This document shows positions 1 through 8,277 of a DNA stretch of 64,000 nucleotides, one piece after another (positions within the stretch are counted from its first letter, which is position 1; each line of letters opens with the position of its first letter). The DNA lies in assembly GCA_902725215.1 (NCBI GenBank), contig CACUVI010000026.1, positions 62,001 through 126,000 on the forward strand, read 5' to 3'. The notes beneath the pieces are model-generated. The model worked only from the letters and a program-made list of their open reading frames with translations, was not told where the DNA came from and did not search any database. The position numbers and the translations under genes were made by a program. Source of the DNA: Rhodospirillaceae bacterium LM-1. Lineage in GTDB: Bacteria; Pseudomonadota; Alphaproteobacteria; Rhodospirillales; WMHbin7.

Positions 1-127
1 CATACTCGCCTTGGCTGCCGTCGCAGACATGGATTTTGTCGGGGCGGCACAGCCTGGCGACCTCGTCGATCCAGGCCAGCAGTCTGGCATTCATCGTGGT
101 TCCGCCAAGAAGGCCCAACTCGCCCAT
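1..127 (-). CDS. pckG: GTP-dependent phosphoenolpyruvate carboxykinase, N-terminal fragment
   Basis: Only the first 42 residues are in the window; the gene runs off the left edge. The visible segment has [12 protein letters not shown] followed by CDGSQGEY, which matches the start of GTP-type PEPCK, the enzyme that converts oxaloacetate and GTP to PEP and CO2 in gluconeogenesis. The ATG at 127 is preceded on the minus strand by a GGGAGA ribosome-binding site about 8 nt away. An in-frame ATG at 94 is the alternative start and also fits the family. The DUF4914 gene lies 110 nt upstream on the same strand and may be co-transcribed. The catalytic loops are not visible, so the call rests on the N-terminus alone. 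Confidence 0.72.
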   Translation of the reverse strand, partial: MGELGLLGGTTMNARLLAWIDEVARLCRPDKIHVCDGSQGEY

Positions 128-237
128 GACAACCGTCTCCCATCACGATCAGAACATATCCGTTCTAACATGGGTAGGTCGGGTAGGGTGAACAAGAAAT
201 ACGAAATTCACCAGACAGATTAATGTGTTAGAAAACG

Positions 238-2148
238 CTAAAGAACGCCGCCCAGCAAATTGTCGTAATCCTTGACCTGCGCGCCATCCAGACAGGCTTT
301 GATAATCTTGGCGCCCAAGGGGTCCAGCGTGGGTTCATCGAGATAGTGGGCGATTTCCTGCTTGAAAAAGGCTTCCAGCATGGCCGCCCCGGTGTCGTAG
401 GCCTCGACCCCCATTTCCAACTGATTCTCGGTGCGCAAAAACCAAGTGGGAATCTGATAGCCCTCGACCAACATGGAATTGAGCGCATAGCCCAGCAGCG
501 GCGAGCGGGCGGGCACGATCTGGTCGGCGCGGAATTTGGCTCCGCCCCTGCGGGCCAAATATTCGCGGGCGATCATCTGCCCGTTGAAGCCCACCTTCCA
601 AGCCCCGATATGCTGGTTGGGAATCAGGACATGGCGGGTAGCCTCGCAATCGCGAATCTGATCGAGCAGCAGATTGGCGTAATCGACCTTGCGTCCGGTG
701 GCGAAGGGCCAGAATGACCCGACGCCCTCGCTGACCAGCCCATCGGCGGCGGCGACGATCGACGGATTGCCGTGGCCCCTGGGGGCAACCAGACGCCACA
801 GCCAAGCGATGGCGGGCGGCAGCAGGTGCAACAAGCCGATGATGCCATAGCTGGGGGATTCGCGGGTGCAGGGCGGGCAGCGCACGCCGAAACTGCGCAC
901 ATCGACTTCCACCGGCTCGTTGACGATGCGATGAATGATGCTGCGCGGCAAGATCACGCGCGGATTGGAACAGCGCTTGCCGGGCGCGTCTTCGATATGA
1001 TCCCAGGGCAGGCAGGTCGCTCCCGGCACGCCCTCGACATTCAAGAACACCAAGGGCTGTTCGGGATGCATGCACATGCGCTCGATCTCGGGATTAGCCC
1101 CGTAGCGCCCGATGCCGTCAACCCGCACGAACCACGCATTCTCGGCGTCGGTAACCACCAGTTTCTTGTGCAGGCCCTGGTGGGCGGGATGGCACAGCGC
1201 CATGTCGTCGGTAACCGGCTCCAGCGAACAATTCTGGCCCAGGGGAACCCGGCGCTGTTCGCCGGTCACCACATTTGTCCCTAGCGGCAAGCGCCCGTCT
1301 TCCTCGCGGGTGGGATATTCCAGCATCTCGGATTTGCCGCCGCCCGAAGCGCCTTCATGCATGATGGTCAGCGGGCAGTCATAGGGGGTCACTACACGCA
1401 CCGCCGAAGCGTGCGCCGTCACCCAGCCCTCGGACTCGCCCAGGTCAAGCAGCACGCCGTAAATGCCCTTCTTGGCGCTGGGGCCAGGGTAAAGATTGAG
1501 CGCGAAGACTTCGTGGCAGGCCTCCATGCGGTTATGCACCACGACCTGTTTTCCCTTGCAATGCGTGTGGCGAAAGGGCGGCGCCAGATACAAGATGGCC
1601 TTGGGGGCGAAGCCTTCGCGCAGTTCGCAGACGCGCACCATGCCTTGCAGGTCGGTCAGCGCCGCTGCGAAAAAAGCGGCATTGGCGGGGCCTACGAACA
1701 AGGCGTCGTGATCGATGCGCCCCGATCCCGCAGAGAAGGGAATGCAGATCAGTTCCTGGCGGCCCAGCCAGTCGAACATCTCGGTGCGAAGCGTTGAGAA
1801 AGGATAGCCGAAACGGTCGGCAAAGCGCGGCTTGTCGGTGGGCAGATCGTCGCCGATCGCCATCGTGTCGGGATCGCGCCTGCGCATGTAGGGTTCGGGA
1901 TAATTGGCGGCCACGCCGTTCTTGCAAAGCACAATGTCGGCCTCGGCGACCATGCCCCGTCCGGGAACGTCATAGGCCACGGTGAAACGATCCTGTCCCG
2001 TGCCGCCCAGCGCCATGTCGAGCAACTGCGCGCGCGATGTCGGCCAGATCACCTTGGGCGACGCCTTCAAGGCGCGGGCCAGATCGGGCAACCGCTCCAG
2101 CCAGGGCAGGTCGGGCACAAGGCATTCAGCTTTGACGATTTCATTCAT
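238..2148 (-). CDS. DUF4914 family protein with a P-loop
   Basis: This 636-residue protein matches the uncharacterised DUF4914 family (usually 600-650 aa). The ATG at 2148 was chosen because AAGGGGGTGA lies just upstream; the reading frame stays open further 5' but into the region opposite gloB. Residues 266-273 (GASGGGKS, followed by E) form a Walker A loop resembling those of HPr kinase (GxSGxGKSE) and ATP-type PEPCK (GxSGTGKT). A CPPC pair sits near 424-427 and a FWPFATG segment lies further on. No signal peptide or membrane segment is visible. Its downstream neighbour is PEPCK. The function is unknown; a nucleotide-dependent role linked to PEP metabolism is my inference. Confidence 0.82.
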   Translation of the reverse strand: MNEIVKAECLVPDLPWLERLPDLARALKASPKVIWPTSRAQLLDMALGGTGQDRFTVAYDVPGRGMVAEADIVLCKNGVAANYPEPYMRRRDPDTMAIGDDLPTDKPRFADRFGYPFSTLRTEMFDWLGRQELICIPFSAGSGRIDHDALFVGPANAAFFAAALTDLQGMVRVCELREGFAPKAILYLAPPFRHTHCKGKQVVVHNRMEACHEVFALNLYPGPSAKKGIYGVLLDLGESEGWVTAHASAVRVVTPYDCPLTIMHEGASGGGKSEMLEYPTREEDGRLPLGTNVVTGEQRRVPLGQNCSLEPVTDDMALCHPAHQGLHKKLVVTDAENAWFVRVDGIGRYGANPEIERMCMHPEQPLVFLNVEGVPGATCLPWDHIEDAPGKRCSNPRVILPRSIIHRIVNEPVEVDVRSFGVRCPPCTRESPSYGIIGLLHLLPPAIAWLWRLVAPRGHGNPSIVAAADGLVSEGVGSFWPFATGRKVDYANLLLDQIRDCEATRHVLIPNQHIGAWKVGFNGQMIAREYLARRGGAKFRADQIVPARSPLLGYALNSMLVEGYQIPTWFLRTENQLEMGVEAYDTGAAMLEAFFKQEIAHYLDEPTLDPLGAKIIKACLDGAQVKDYDNLLGGVL

Positions 2149-2286
2149 GGCGTCACCCCCTTGCAAGCTGTTCAACAGGTAGCACATGGGAAATGCGCAG
2201 GGCACACCCGGGGCGGGTGGGCGGACGCTCTCTTTTCGGGGAGGGATTTGTGATATGCTGCGCCGCCGATGGGAAAGGATGCGACC

Positions 2287-3012
2287 ATGCTTGCCGTTCA
2301 TCAACTGCTGGCCTTCAACGACAATTACATTCATCTGTTGCTGGACGAAGCCAGCGGCGAGGGCGCGGTGATCGATCCCGGCGACGCCGCTCCGGTGTTG
2401 CAGGCCGTAGAGCGGAACGGCTGGAAGTTGACGCAAATCTGGACCACCCATCACCATGCCGATCATGCGGGCGGAACCGAAGAATTGAAGGCGAAGCTGG
2501 GGCTGAAGGTTTTCGGGGCCGCCATCGATGCGCATCGCCTGCCCGGCCTGGATGTGGGGCTGAAGGATCAAGACGAACTGCGGTTGGGCGAACATAGGGC
2601 CAGGGCGCTGTTCGTGCCCGGCCACACGTCGGGCCATCTCGCCTACTGGTTCGATGATGAAAGAATGCTGTTTCCCGGCGATACGCTGTTCGCCATGGGT
2701 TGCGGAAGATTGTTCGAGGAACCGGCCGACGTCATGTGGGCTTCGCTGTCGCGCTTGAAAAATCTGCCCGGCGACACGCTGGTCTATTGCGCCCACGAAT
2801 ACACGCTGGCCAATGGGCGCTTCGCAAAAAACATCGAGCCGGAAAACGAATCGCTTTTGCTGCGCCTGAATGAGGCGCGGGCCATGCGCGACAAGGGGCT
2901 GTCAACCGTTCCCTTCCGGCTTGATCTTGATCTGGCGACCAATCCGTTCCTGCGGGCAGGCTCGGCCCAAGCCTTCGCCGAGTTGCGCCGCCAGAAAGAC
3001 GTTTTCAAATGA
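2287..3012 (+). CDS. gloB: Hydroxyacylglutathione hydrolase (glyoxalase II)
   Basis: This is a 241-residue metallo-beta-lactamase-fold enzyme that hydrolyses S-lactoylglutathione to lactate and glutathione in methylglyoxal detoxification. The dinuclear metal motif THHHADH is at about residues 54-60. PGHTSGH supplies a further histidine, FPGDTLF the bridging aspartate and CAHEYT the last histidine, followed by the glyoxalase II C-terminal helical domain. The ATG at 2287 was preferred over one at 2269 because AAAGGA precedes it and MLAVHQL aligns with the family start. The stop overlaps the next gene's start as ATGA. Confidence 0.9.
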   Translation: MLAVHQLLAFNDNYIHLLLDEASGEGAVIDPGDAAPVLQAVERNGWKLTQIWTTHHHADHAGGTEELKAKLGLKVFGAAIDAHRLPGLDVGLKDQDELRLGEHRARALFVPGHTSGHLAYWFDDERMLFPGDTLFAMGCGRLFEEPADVMWASLSRLKNLPGDTLVYCAHEYTLANGRFAKNIEPENESLLLRLNEARAMRDKGLSTVPFRLDLDLATNPFLRAGSAQAFAELRRQKDVFK

Positions 3013-4544
3013 GCCAGGAAGAGGCGCTGGCCTTTCTGTCCGATCCCGCCAGCTTTGGACTGGCGTCCAGCGACAAGGTGGAACGCATCGACACCCATAT
3101 TTCGGCGGTGTTTCTGGCGGGCGACAAGGCCTACAAGCTGAAGAAGGCGGTCAAGTTGCCCTTCCTCGATTTTTCGAGCTTGGCGGCCCGCGAGACATAT
3201 TGTCGGGCCGAATTGCAGGTCAATCGGCGCACGGCCCCCGATCTGTATCTGGGGGTCGAGCCAGTGGTCAGGCGCGCCGACGGCTCGCTGGCTCTGAATG
3301 GTCCGGGCGAAATCGCCGACTGGTTGGTGGTGATGAAACGCTTCGATCAGGAAGAGCGGCTTGATCGCCTGTCGGCGATGGGCGAGCTTGACCGCCATGC
3401 CATGATGGATCTGGCCGAAGTGGTGGCCGCCTTTCATGTCGGGGCCGAGCGCCGACCGGATTACGGCGGCGTCGCCGGTCTGGCCCATGTGATCGCCACC
3501 AACGATTCCACCTTTGCCCAAACCGATCTGCCGCGCGACTGCACGCTGCGTCTGACCCAGCATTCCATGGAGCGGCTGGGCGAGGCGACGGAGATTCTGG
3601 AAGCCAGGCGTCAGCTTGGCTATGTGCGCCGGGTGCATGGCGATTTGCATCTGGGCAACGTGTTTCGCCACGAAGGCAAGCCGGTGCTGTTCGACGCCAT
3701 CGAGTTCAACGAGGATTTCGCTTGCATCGATACTTTGTTCGATCTGGCCTTCCTGCTGATGGATCTGGATCATGGCGGCTATCGCTCGCTGGGGTCAGTT
3801 TTGTTCAATCACTATCTGCCCTTCGCTGGCGAATGGGCGGGCGGCGAGGCGGGCGGCTTGAAGGCGCTGCCTTTGTTCCTGTCGCTGCGGGCCGCCATCC
3901 GCGCTCATGTGATGGCGACCAGGGCGCGCCAAGCGTCAGGGGTGGAAGCAGAACGCGCGCTTAAGGAAGCCACGATGTATCTGGATGCGGCGCTCGATTA
4001 TCTCGATCCGCCGCCGCCGCGCCTTTGCGCCATCGGCGGATTGTCGGGCAGCGGCAAGTCGCGCTTGGCCCGCGACCTCGCCCGCTATCTGGGCGCAGCG
4101 CCCGGCGCCTTGGTGCTGCGCTCGGATGTGATCCGCAAGCGATTGCTGGGCAAGACTATGTTCGAGCGCCTAGCGCCCGAGGCCTATGGCGCCGAAATGA
4201 CGATCCGCACTTTCGACACGCTTTTTCAGGAAGCCGAAGCGGCACTGAAGGCCGGACATTCGGTCATCTGCGACGCCGTCTTCGCCAGACCGGAACAGCG
4301 CGGCCAGCTTCGCGATCTGGCCGACCGCCTGAAGACGCCCTTCACCGCTGCCTGGGCTGACGCGCCTTCGGATATTCTGCGCCAGCGCGTCGCCTCGCGC
4401 CAACGCAACGCCTCGGACGCTGACGAGACCGTGCTCGAGATGCAATTCGGCTATGACCTAAGCGCTCTGGACTGGGTGAAAATCGACACTTCCGGGAGCA
4501 AGGACGAGTCTTTCCTAAAGGCAAGGCGGGCGCTAAGAATCTGA
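3009..4544 (+). CDS. Bifunctional aminoglycoside phosphotransferase-like/AAA ATPase protein
   Basis: This 511-residue two-domain protein has an N-terminal APH-like kinase fold, with the catalytic loop HGDLHLGNVF near residue 210 and a DAIEFN metal-binding aspartate after it. The C-terminal P-loop domain has GLSGSGKSRLARDLA near residue 343 and resembles zeta-toxin or adenylylsulfate-kinase-type small kinases. The same fusion occurs widely in proteobacteria, but its substrate is not established. It overlaps gloB by 4 nt and is probably co-transcribed with it. The kinase role is inferred from motifs. Confidence 0.8.
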   Translation: MSQEEALAFLSDPASFGLASSDKVERIDTHISAVFLAGDKAYKLKKAVKLPFLDFSSLAARETYCRAELQVNRRTAPDLYLGVEPVVRRADGSLALNGPGEIADWLVVMKRFDQEERLDRLSAMGELDRHAMMDLAEVVAAFHVGAERRPDYGGVAGLAHVIATNDSTFAQTDLPRDCTLRLTQHSMERLGEATEILEARRQLGYVRRVHGDLHLGNVFRHEGKPVLFDAIEFNEDFACIDTLFDLAFLLMDLDHGGYRSLGSVLFNHYLPFAGEWAGGEAGGLKALPLFLSLRAAIRAHVMATRARQASGVEAERALKEATMYLDAALDYLDPPPPRLCAIGGLSGSGKSRLARDLARYLGAAPGALVLRSDVIRKRLLGKTMFERLAPEAYGAEMTIRTFDTLFQEAEAALKAGHSVICDAVFARPEQRGQLRDLADRLKTPFTAAWADAPSDILRQRVASRQRNASDADETVLEMQFGYDLSALDWVKIDTSGSKDESFLKARRALRI

Positions 4545-4604
4545 CGGCGCTTTCTTTTTTCTTCGTTTGGGGGCATGATGACAGATGAACGAGGGGAGGA
4601 CGAG

Positions 4605-5468
4605 ATGAGCAGCATCAAGAGCCTGATCGCCGTTGTCGAGGACGCGAATGGTCTAGCGCCCCTGGAAACAGCCCTGACCGTTGGGCGCGCCTTTTCGGCC
4701 CATGTCACCGCCCTGCATGTGAAGGCCGATCCCGCCAGCGCCGTGCCCCTGCTGGGCGAGGGCATGTCGGGCGGCATGATCGAGGAGATGATGGCGGTGG
4801 CCGAGAAGGAGGCCAACGAGAAGGCCAAGCTGGCCCGCGCCATGTTCGACGAGATCGTGGCGGCGGCGAAAATACCCTTGATCGGCACGCCGCCCGCCCC
4901 GTCCGAAGTGTCGGCCGCCTTTTGCGAGGAAGCCGGACTAGAAGAGGAAGTCGTGGCCCGCAAGGGACGCTTGGCTGACCTAATCGTGCTGGCTAGGCCC
5001 GAGGGCGAGGCCGACCTGCCCGCCGCCACAACCTTGAACGCCGCCCTGTTCGAAACGGGCCGTCCGGTTCTCATGACCGGCAGGTCCTTGTCCGAAGTCG
5101 GCAGGCGGATCGCCATCGCCTGGAATGGTTCCGCCGAAGCCGCCAGGGCGCTGGCCGCCGCCATGCCCTTCCTGACCCGCGACGGCGTTTGCGTGGCCCT
5201 GCTGGTCGGCGAGGAAGAGGGGCGCGCCGCCTATGGCCGTTCGGTCCAGGAATATCTGGCTTGGCATGGGGTCGCTTGCGAAATTCGCCAGTTCGCCGCC
5301 CATGGCGGGCATACCGGCGAAAGCCTGCTGCATGAAATGGAGCAGTTCAAGGCCGACTTGCTGGTCATGGGCGCCTATACGCACAGCAGGCTGCGGCAAT
5401 TGATCATGGGCGGCGTGACGCGCCATGTCGTGGCCACCTGCTCTGTGCCCGTGCTGTTCGCCCACTGA
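4605..5468 (+). CDS. Universal stress protein with tandem Usp domains
   Basis: This 287-residue protein has two alpha/beta Usp domains of about 140 residues each, the second starting near the VGRRIAIAWNGS strand. The C-terminal domain retains a GxxxxSxxxxxxMGGVT phosphate-binding segment near the end, which suggests nucleotide binding. The N-terminal domain looks degenerate, as in many tandem Usp proteins. The ATG at 4605 follows GAGGGGAGGA directly, so the upstream in-frame ATG at 4575 was not used. The gene is 60 nt after the kinase/ATPase gene, and the SDR gene follows after 9 nt. A general stress role is inferred from the family. Confidence 0.83.
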   Translation: MSSIKSLIAVVEDANGLAPLETALTVGRAFSAHVTALHVKADPASAVPLLGEGMSGGMIEEMMAVAEKEANEKAKLARAMFDEIVAAAKIPLIGTPPAPSEVSAAFCEEAGLEEEVVARKGRLADLIVLARPEGEADLPAATTLNAALFETGRPVLMTGRSLSEVGRRIAIAWNGSAEAARALAAAMPFLTRDGVCVALLVGEEEGRAAYGRSVQEYLAWHGVACEIRQFAAHGGHTGESLLHEMEQFKADLLVMGAYTHSRLRQLIMGGVTRHVVATCSVPVLFAH

Positions 5469-5477
5469 CGCGCCAGA

Positions 5478-6215
5478 ATGGAAACTAAGAAAACCGTCAT
5501 CGTCACCGGCGCCAGTCAGGGCATCGGTCACGCCATCGCGGCGCGTTTCATGCGGGAGGGTTGGCGCGTCATTACCTGCTCGCGCCAAGATGTCCCCGAA
5601 CATTGCAGAATGGATCCCAACTGGGCGCACCATATCGTGACCGATCTGGTCAAGGACGAGGACGTGACGCGCTTCATCGGTGAGGCCAACGCCATTCTGA
5701 ACGGCGGCCCCCTGCACGCCTTGATCAACAATGCAGGCGTCTCGCCCAAGACCAGCTTCAAGGAGCGCCTGGGCGTGCTGAACGGCCCCATCCAGGGCTG
5801 GCGCGAGGTATTCGACCTTAATTTCTTCGCTCCGCTGAAATTGGCCCGCGGATTCGCCAGCGCGCTCAATCGCGGCAAGGGGGCGATCGTCAACATCACC
5901 TCGATCGCCGGACATTACGTGCATCCCTTCGCAGGTTCGGCCTATTCCACCTCGAAGGCGGCGCTGTCGGGATTGACCCGCGAAATGGCGGTCGAATTCG
6001 CCCAGCTTGGCGTGCGCGTCAATGCGCTGGCGCCGGGCGAAATCAAGACCGGCATGATCTCGCCCGATTACGAGGCCTTCATTCCGCGCATTCCGCTGGA
6101 ACGCATGGGATCGACCGACGATGTGGCGGGCGTGGCCTTCAGGCTTTGCTCGGACGACTTCGCCTATGTCACCGGCACCGAGGTTTTCGTGACCGGCGGG
6201 CAGCATCTTCTTTAG
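5478..6215 (+). CDS. SDR family oxidoreductase
   Basis: This 245-residue classical short-chain dehydrogenase/reductase has the Rossmann motif VTGASQGIGHA near the N-terminus, NNAGV, and the catalytic YSTSK at about residue 155, followed by the APGEIKT segment. The C-terminal TGTEVFVTGGQ is typical of FabG-like enzymes that bind NAD(P)H. Substrate cannot be read from sequence. It starts 9 nt after the universal stress gene and is probably its operon partner. A nested palindromic element follows the stop. Confidence 0.85.
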   Translation: METKKTVIVTGASQGIGHAIAARFMREGWRVITCSRQDVPEHCRMDPNWAHHIVTDLVKDEDVTRFIGEANAILNGGPLHALINNAGVSPKTSFKERLGVLNGPIQGWREVFDLNFFAPLKLARGFASALNRGKGAIVNITSIAGHYVHPFAGSAYSTSKAALSGLTREMAVEFAQLGVRVNALAPGEIKTGMISPDYEAFIPRIPLERMGSTDDVAGVAFRLCSDDFAYVTGTEVFVTGGQHLL

Positions 6216-6269
6216 TTTGTCCCTCAGGCGCCGGGCGGGCGCGCGGCCCCTTGGGCCTAGCGCAGGATC

Positions 6270-6397
6270 GTTTAACTCCGAGTCACCCCGGTGACGCGGA
6301 GTTAAACGTGAATCCTTCGCTAAAACAAATATGTAGAGCAGATTCACGCCTTTAATCGAAGCCGCTTACCGGCTTCGATTTCCAGCGATCTGCTCTA
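6270..6397. repeat. Nested palindromic intergenic element
   Basis: The 199-nt gap between the SDR and the convergent methyltransferase gene holds three nested or adjacent inverted repeats. First, a 38-nt hairpin at 6270-6307 has GTTTAACTCCG / CGGAGTTAAAC outer arms, a GTCACC / GGTGAC inner stem and one mismatch. Second, TAGAGCAGAT (6334-6343) pairs perfectly with ATCTGCTCTA (6388-6397). Third, inside that pair, ATCGAAGCCG (6355-6364) pairs with CGGCTTCGAT (6370-6379) across a 5-nt loop. The architecture resembles the palindromic repeats scattered through alphaproteobacterial genomes. It could also end transcription from both sides. I found no second copy in this window. Confidence 0.7.
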
Positions 6398-6414
6398 GTT
6401 GCCTCGCTCAAAAT

Positions 6415-6972
6415 TTAGATACGATGCGGCCCGTAGGTTTTCGCCGCTGCGATGCGTTGGATGACGGCGGGGCCTTTGCTGCGCGTCACGATGCCCTGTT
6501 CGAAGGCGATGACCGACAATTCTCCATGCACGATGTCCAGCAATTCGTTGGGTTGCAGCAAATGTTCGGGATTGCGTGGGCTGGTTAGCGCATAGGTTTC
6601 GTTGCCATGGGCGAAGGTTTCGTAAATCAGCAAGCCGTTGTCGGCCAAGGCGTCGATCAAATGCACAAAGAGCGGGCGATGAAGATAATTGGTGACCACG
6701 ATGCCCGCGAATTTGCGCCCTGGCAGGGGCCAGGGGCTGCCGTCTTCCAGGTCGGCCTGCAAAATTTCGAAGCCCGGCGCAGGGGTCAGCAGACTGACAT
6801 CGCGGTCGATGGCCGTCACCTTGTGGCCTTGCCGCAAGAACAGGCGGCTGTGCCGTCCGGCCCCCGCCGCCAAGTCCAGCACTTCGCCCTGCGGTGGAAT
6901 CAGGGGCGCGAAGCGCACCACCCAGGCAGAGGGGGTGTCGGGCCCAGCAATGATTTTATGTTTGCAGCGCAT
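6415..6972 (-). CDS. Class I SAM-dependent methyltransferase
   Basis: This 185-residue protein is a compact Rossmann-like methyltransferase. VLDLAAGAGRHS is motif I for SAM binding, TAIDRD is the acidic loop after strand 2, and ILQADLEDG follows. The VVTNYLHRP segment matches TehB-like small-molecule methyltransferases. The substrate is unknown. It is transcribed away from the DUF1178 gene, with 44 nt between the two starts, so a compact divergent promoter is expected there. Convergent to the SDR gene, it is separated from it by the palindromic element. Confidence 0.8.
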   Translation of the reverse strand: MRCKHKIIAGPDTPSAWVVRFAPLIPPQGEVLDLAAGAGRHSRLFLRQGHKVTAIDRDVSLLTPAPGFEILQADLEDGSPWPLPGRKFAGIVVTNYLHRPLFVHLIDALADNGLLIYETFAHGNETYALTSPRNPEHLLQPNELLDIVHGELSVIAFEQGIVTRSKGPAVIQRIAAAKTYGPHRI

Positions 6973-7016
6973 GGAAGGAGATTGCCCATTGCCGGCGGGC
7001 GCGGTAAAGGAAAAAC

Positions 7017-7481
7017 ATGATTCTGTTCATGCTGAAATGCCCGTCCGACCACCGGTTCGAGGGCTGGTTCAAGGACGGCAGCGCCTATGAGCGCCAAGCC
7101 AAGCGCCGTCTGATCGCCTGCCCGGTCTGCGAAAGCAGCGAGATTTCCAAGGCCCCGATGGCGCCCCGCATTTCGAAAGGGCTGGCTTGCCGCGAGGAGG
7201 CGGCCCCCGCGCCGGTCCAGGAATCCGCCCCTTCGCCGCCCGTTCCCGCCCAGGAAACGGCACTGCCTGCCTCAGCCGAATTGTTGTCGGCGCTGCGCGA
7301 CGTGGTGGAGAAGCACTGCGAAAACGTGGGCGACAACTTTGCCGAAGAGGCTAGGCGCATCCATTACGGCGAGAGCGAGGCGCGCGGCATCTACGGTCAG
7401 TCCGATCCCGAAGAGACCAAGGCCCTGCTTGAGGAGGGCATCGACATTCTTCCCCTGCCTTGGCCGACCCGCAACGCCTGA
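7017..7481 (+). CDS. DUF1178 family protein
   Basis: This 154-residue protein fits DUF1178, a small family common in alphaproteobacteria. It starts with a zinc-ribbon-like N-terminus, MLKCPSDHRFEGWF followed by CPVCESSEISKAPMAPRIS. A proline- and alanine-rich linker follows, then a C-terminal helical part containing AEEARRIHYGE. AAAGGA lies before the ATG. Zinc binding is inferred from the Cys and His pattern, and no function is established. The next gene starts 100 nt downstream; I see no clear element in that gap. Confidence 0.82.
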   Translation: MILFMLKCPSDHRFEGWFKDGSAYERQAKRRLIACPVCESSEISKAPMAPRISKGLACREEAAPAPVQESAPSPPVPAQETALPASAELLSALRDVVEKHCENVGDNFAEEARRIHYGESEARGIYGQSDPEETKALLEEGIDILPLPWPTRNA

Positions 7482-7581
7482 CCGTTGATTTTGGGCTTCT
7501 GGCATCTCATTTCGTCATATCTGAAGGCTGGAAGATCGTTTCACCAGGGTTTAAGATCGTGATGAACAGTCCAGGGACAGA

Positions 7582-8253
7582 ATGGACAACAGATTGAATT
7601 TGCGTCTTGTCGTCTTCGACGTTGACGGCACGCTGATCGACAGCCAGCACAATATCGCAGCCGCCGTGGCCGACGCTTGGCGCGCGGAAGGGTTGACGCC
7701 GCCCGGCGCCGAGAAAGTCAGGCGCAATATCGGCCTGCCCCTAGAAGAGGCCATTGCCGCCCTGATCCCCGAGGCCGAGCGCGAATTTCACCTGCATCTG
7801 ACCGACCTGTACAAGCAGGCCTTCGCCGCCAACCGCCAGCGCGCCGATTACGTCGAGCCGCTTTATCCCGGCGTCCTGGAAGCGCTGGATTGGCTGGAGG
7901 CGAACGATTACCTGCTGGGCATCGCCACCGGCAAATCGCGCCGCGGCCTGGACGCCGTTTTCGAGCGGCATCACCTTCGCCATCGTTTCGTGACCGTGCA
8001 AACGGCCGACGACGCGCCCGGCAAACCCAATCCGGGCATGCTGCTGAACGCCATGCAAGAAACCGGGGCCGAGGCCTTGCGGACCTCTATGGTGGGCGAC
8101 ACTTGGTTCGACATGCAGATGGCGGCCAATGCGGGAACGCGAGCCATCGGCGTCGATTGGGGCTATCATGACGTCAGTGAATTGAAACAGGCGGGGGCTT
8201 TGAGAATTCTCAGCGCCTTTGCCGAACTGCCCGGCGCCGTCGCCGATTTATGA
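7582..8253 (+). CDS. HAD-superfamily hydrolase, phosphoglycolate phosphatase-like
   Basis: This 223-residue HAD hydrolase has motif I VFDVDGTLIDS with the nucleophilic aspartate and the acid/base aspartate, a helical cap, motif II GIATGKSRRGL, motif III lysine in GKPNPGML and motif IV MVGDTWFDMQMAANAG. This places it with Gph/PGP-type phosphatases, which remove phosphate from small molecules such as 2-phosphoglycolate. True substrate is uncertain. AGGGACAG precedes the ATG. It lies 24 nt upstream of the asmA-like gene. Confidence 0.85.
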   Translation: MDNRLNLRLVVFDVDGTLIDSQHNIAAAVADAWRAEGLTPPGAEKVRRNIGLPLEEAIAALIPEAEREFHLHLTDLYKQAFAANRQRADYVEPLYPGVLEALDWLEANDYLLGIATGKSRRGLDAVFERHHLRHRFVTVQTADDAPGKPNPGMLLNAMQETGAEALRTSMVGDTWFDMQMAANAGTRAIGVDWGYHDVSELKQAGALRILSAFAELPGAVADL

Positions 8254-8277
8254 ATTTTGAAAGCAAGGGGTGATCAT

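Noticed and set aside
2149-2796. N-terminal extension of the DUF4914 protein
   Set aside because: Opposite gloB, with no family match; a strong ribosome-binding site marks 2148.
4980-6347. 455-codon minus-strand frame opposite the Usp and SDR genes
   Set aside because: Covers two well-supported plus-strand genes and shows no domain.
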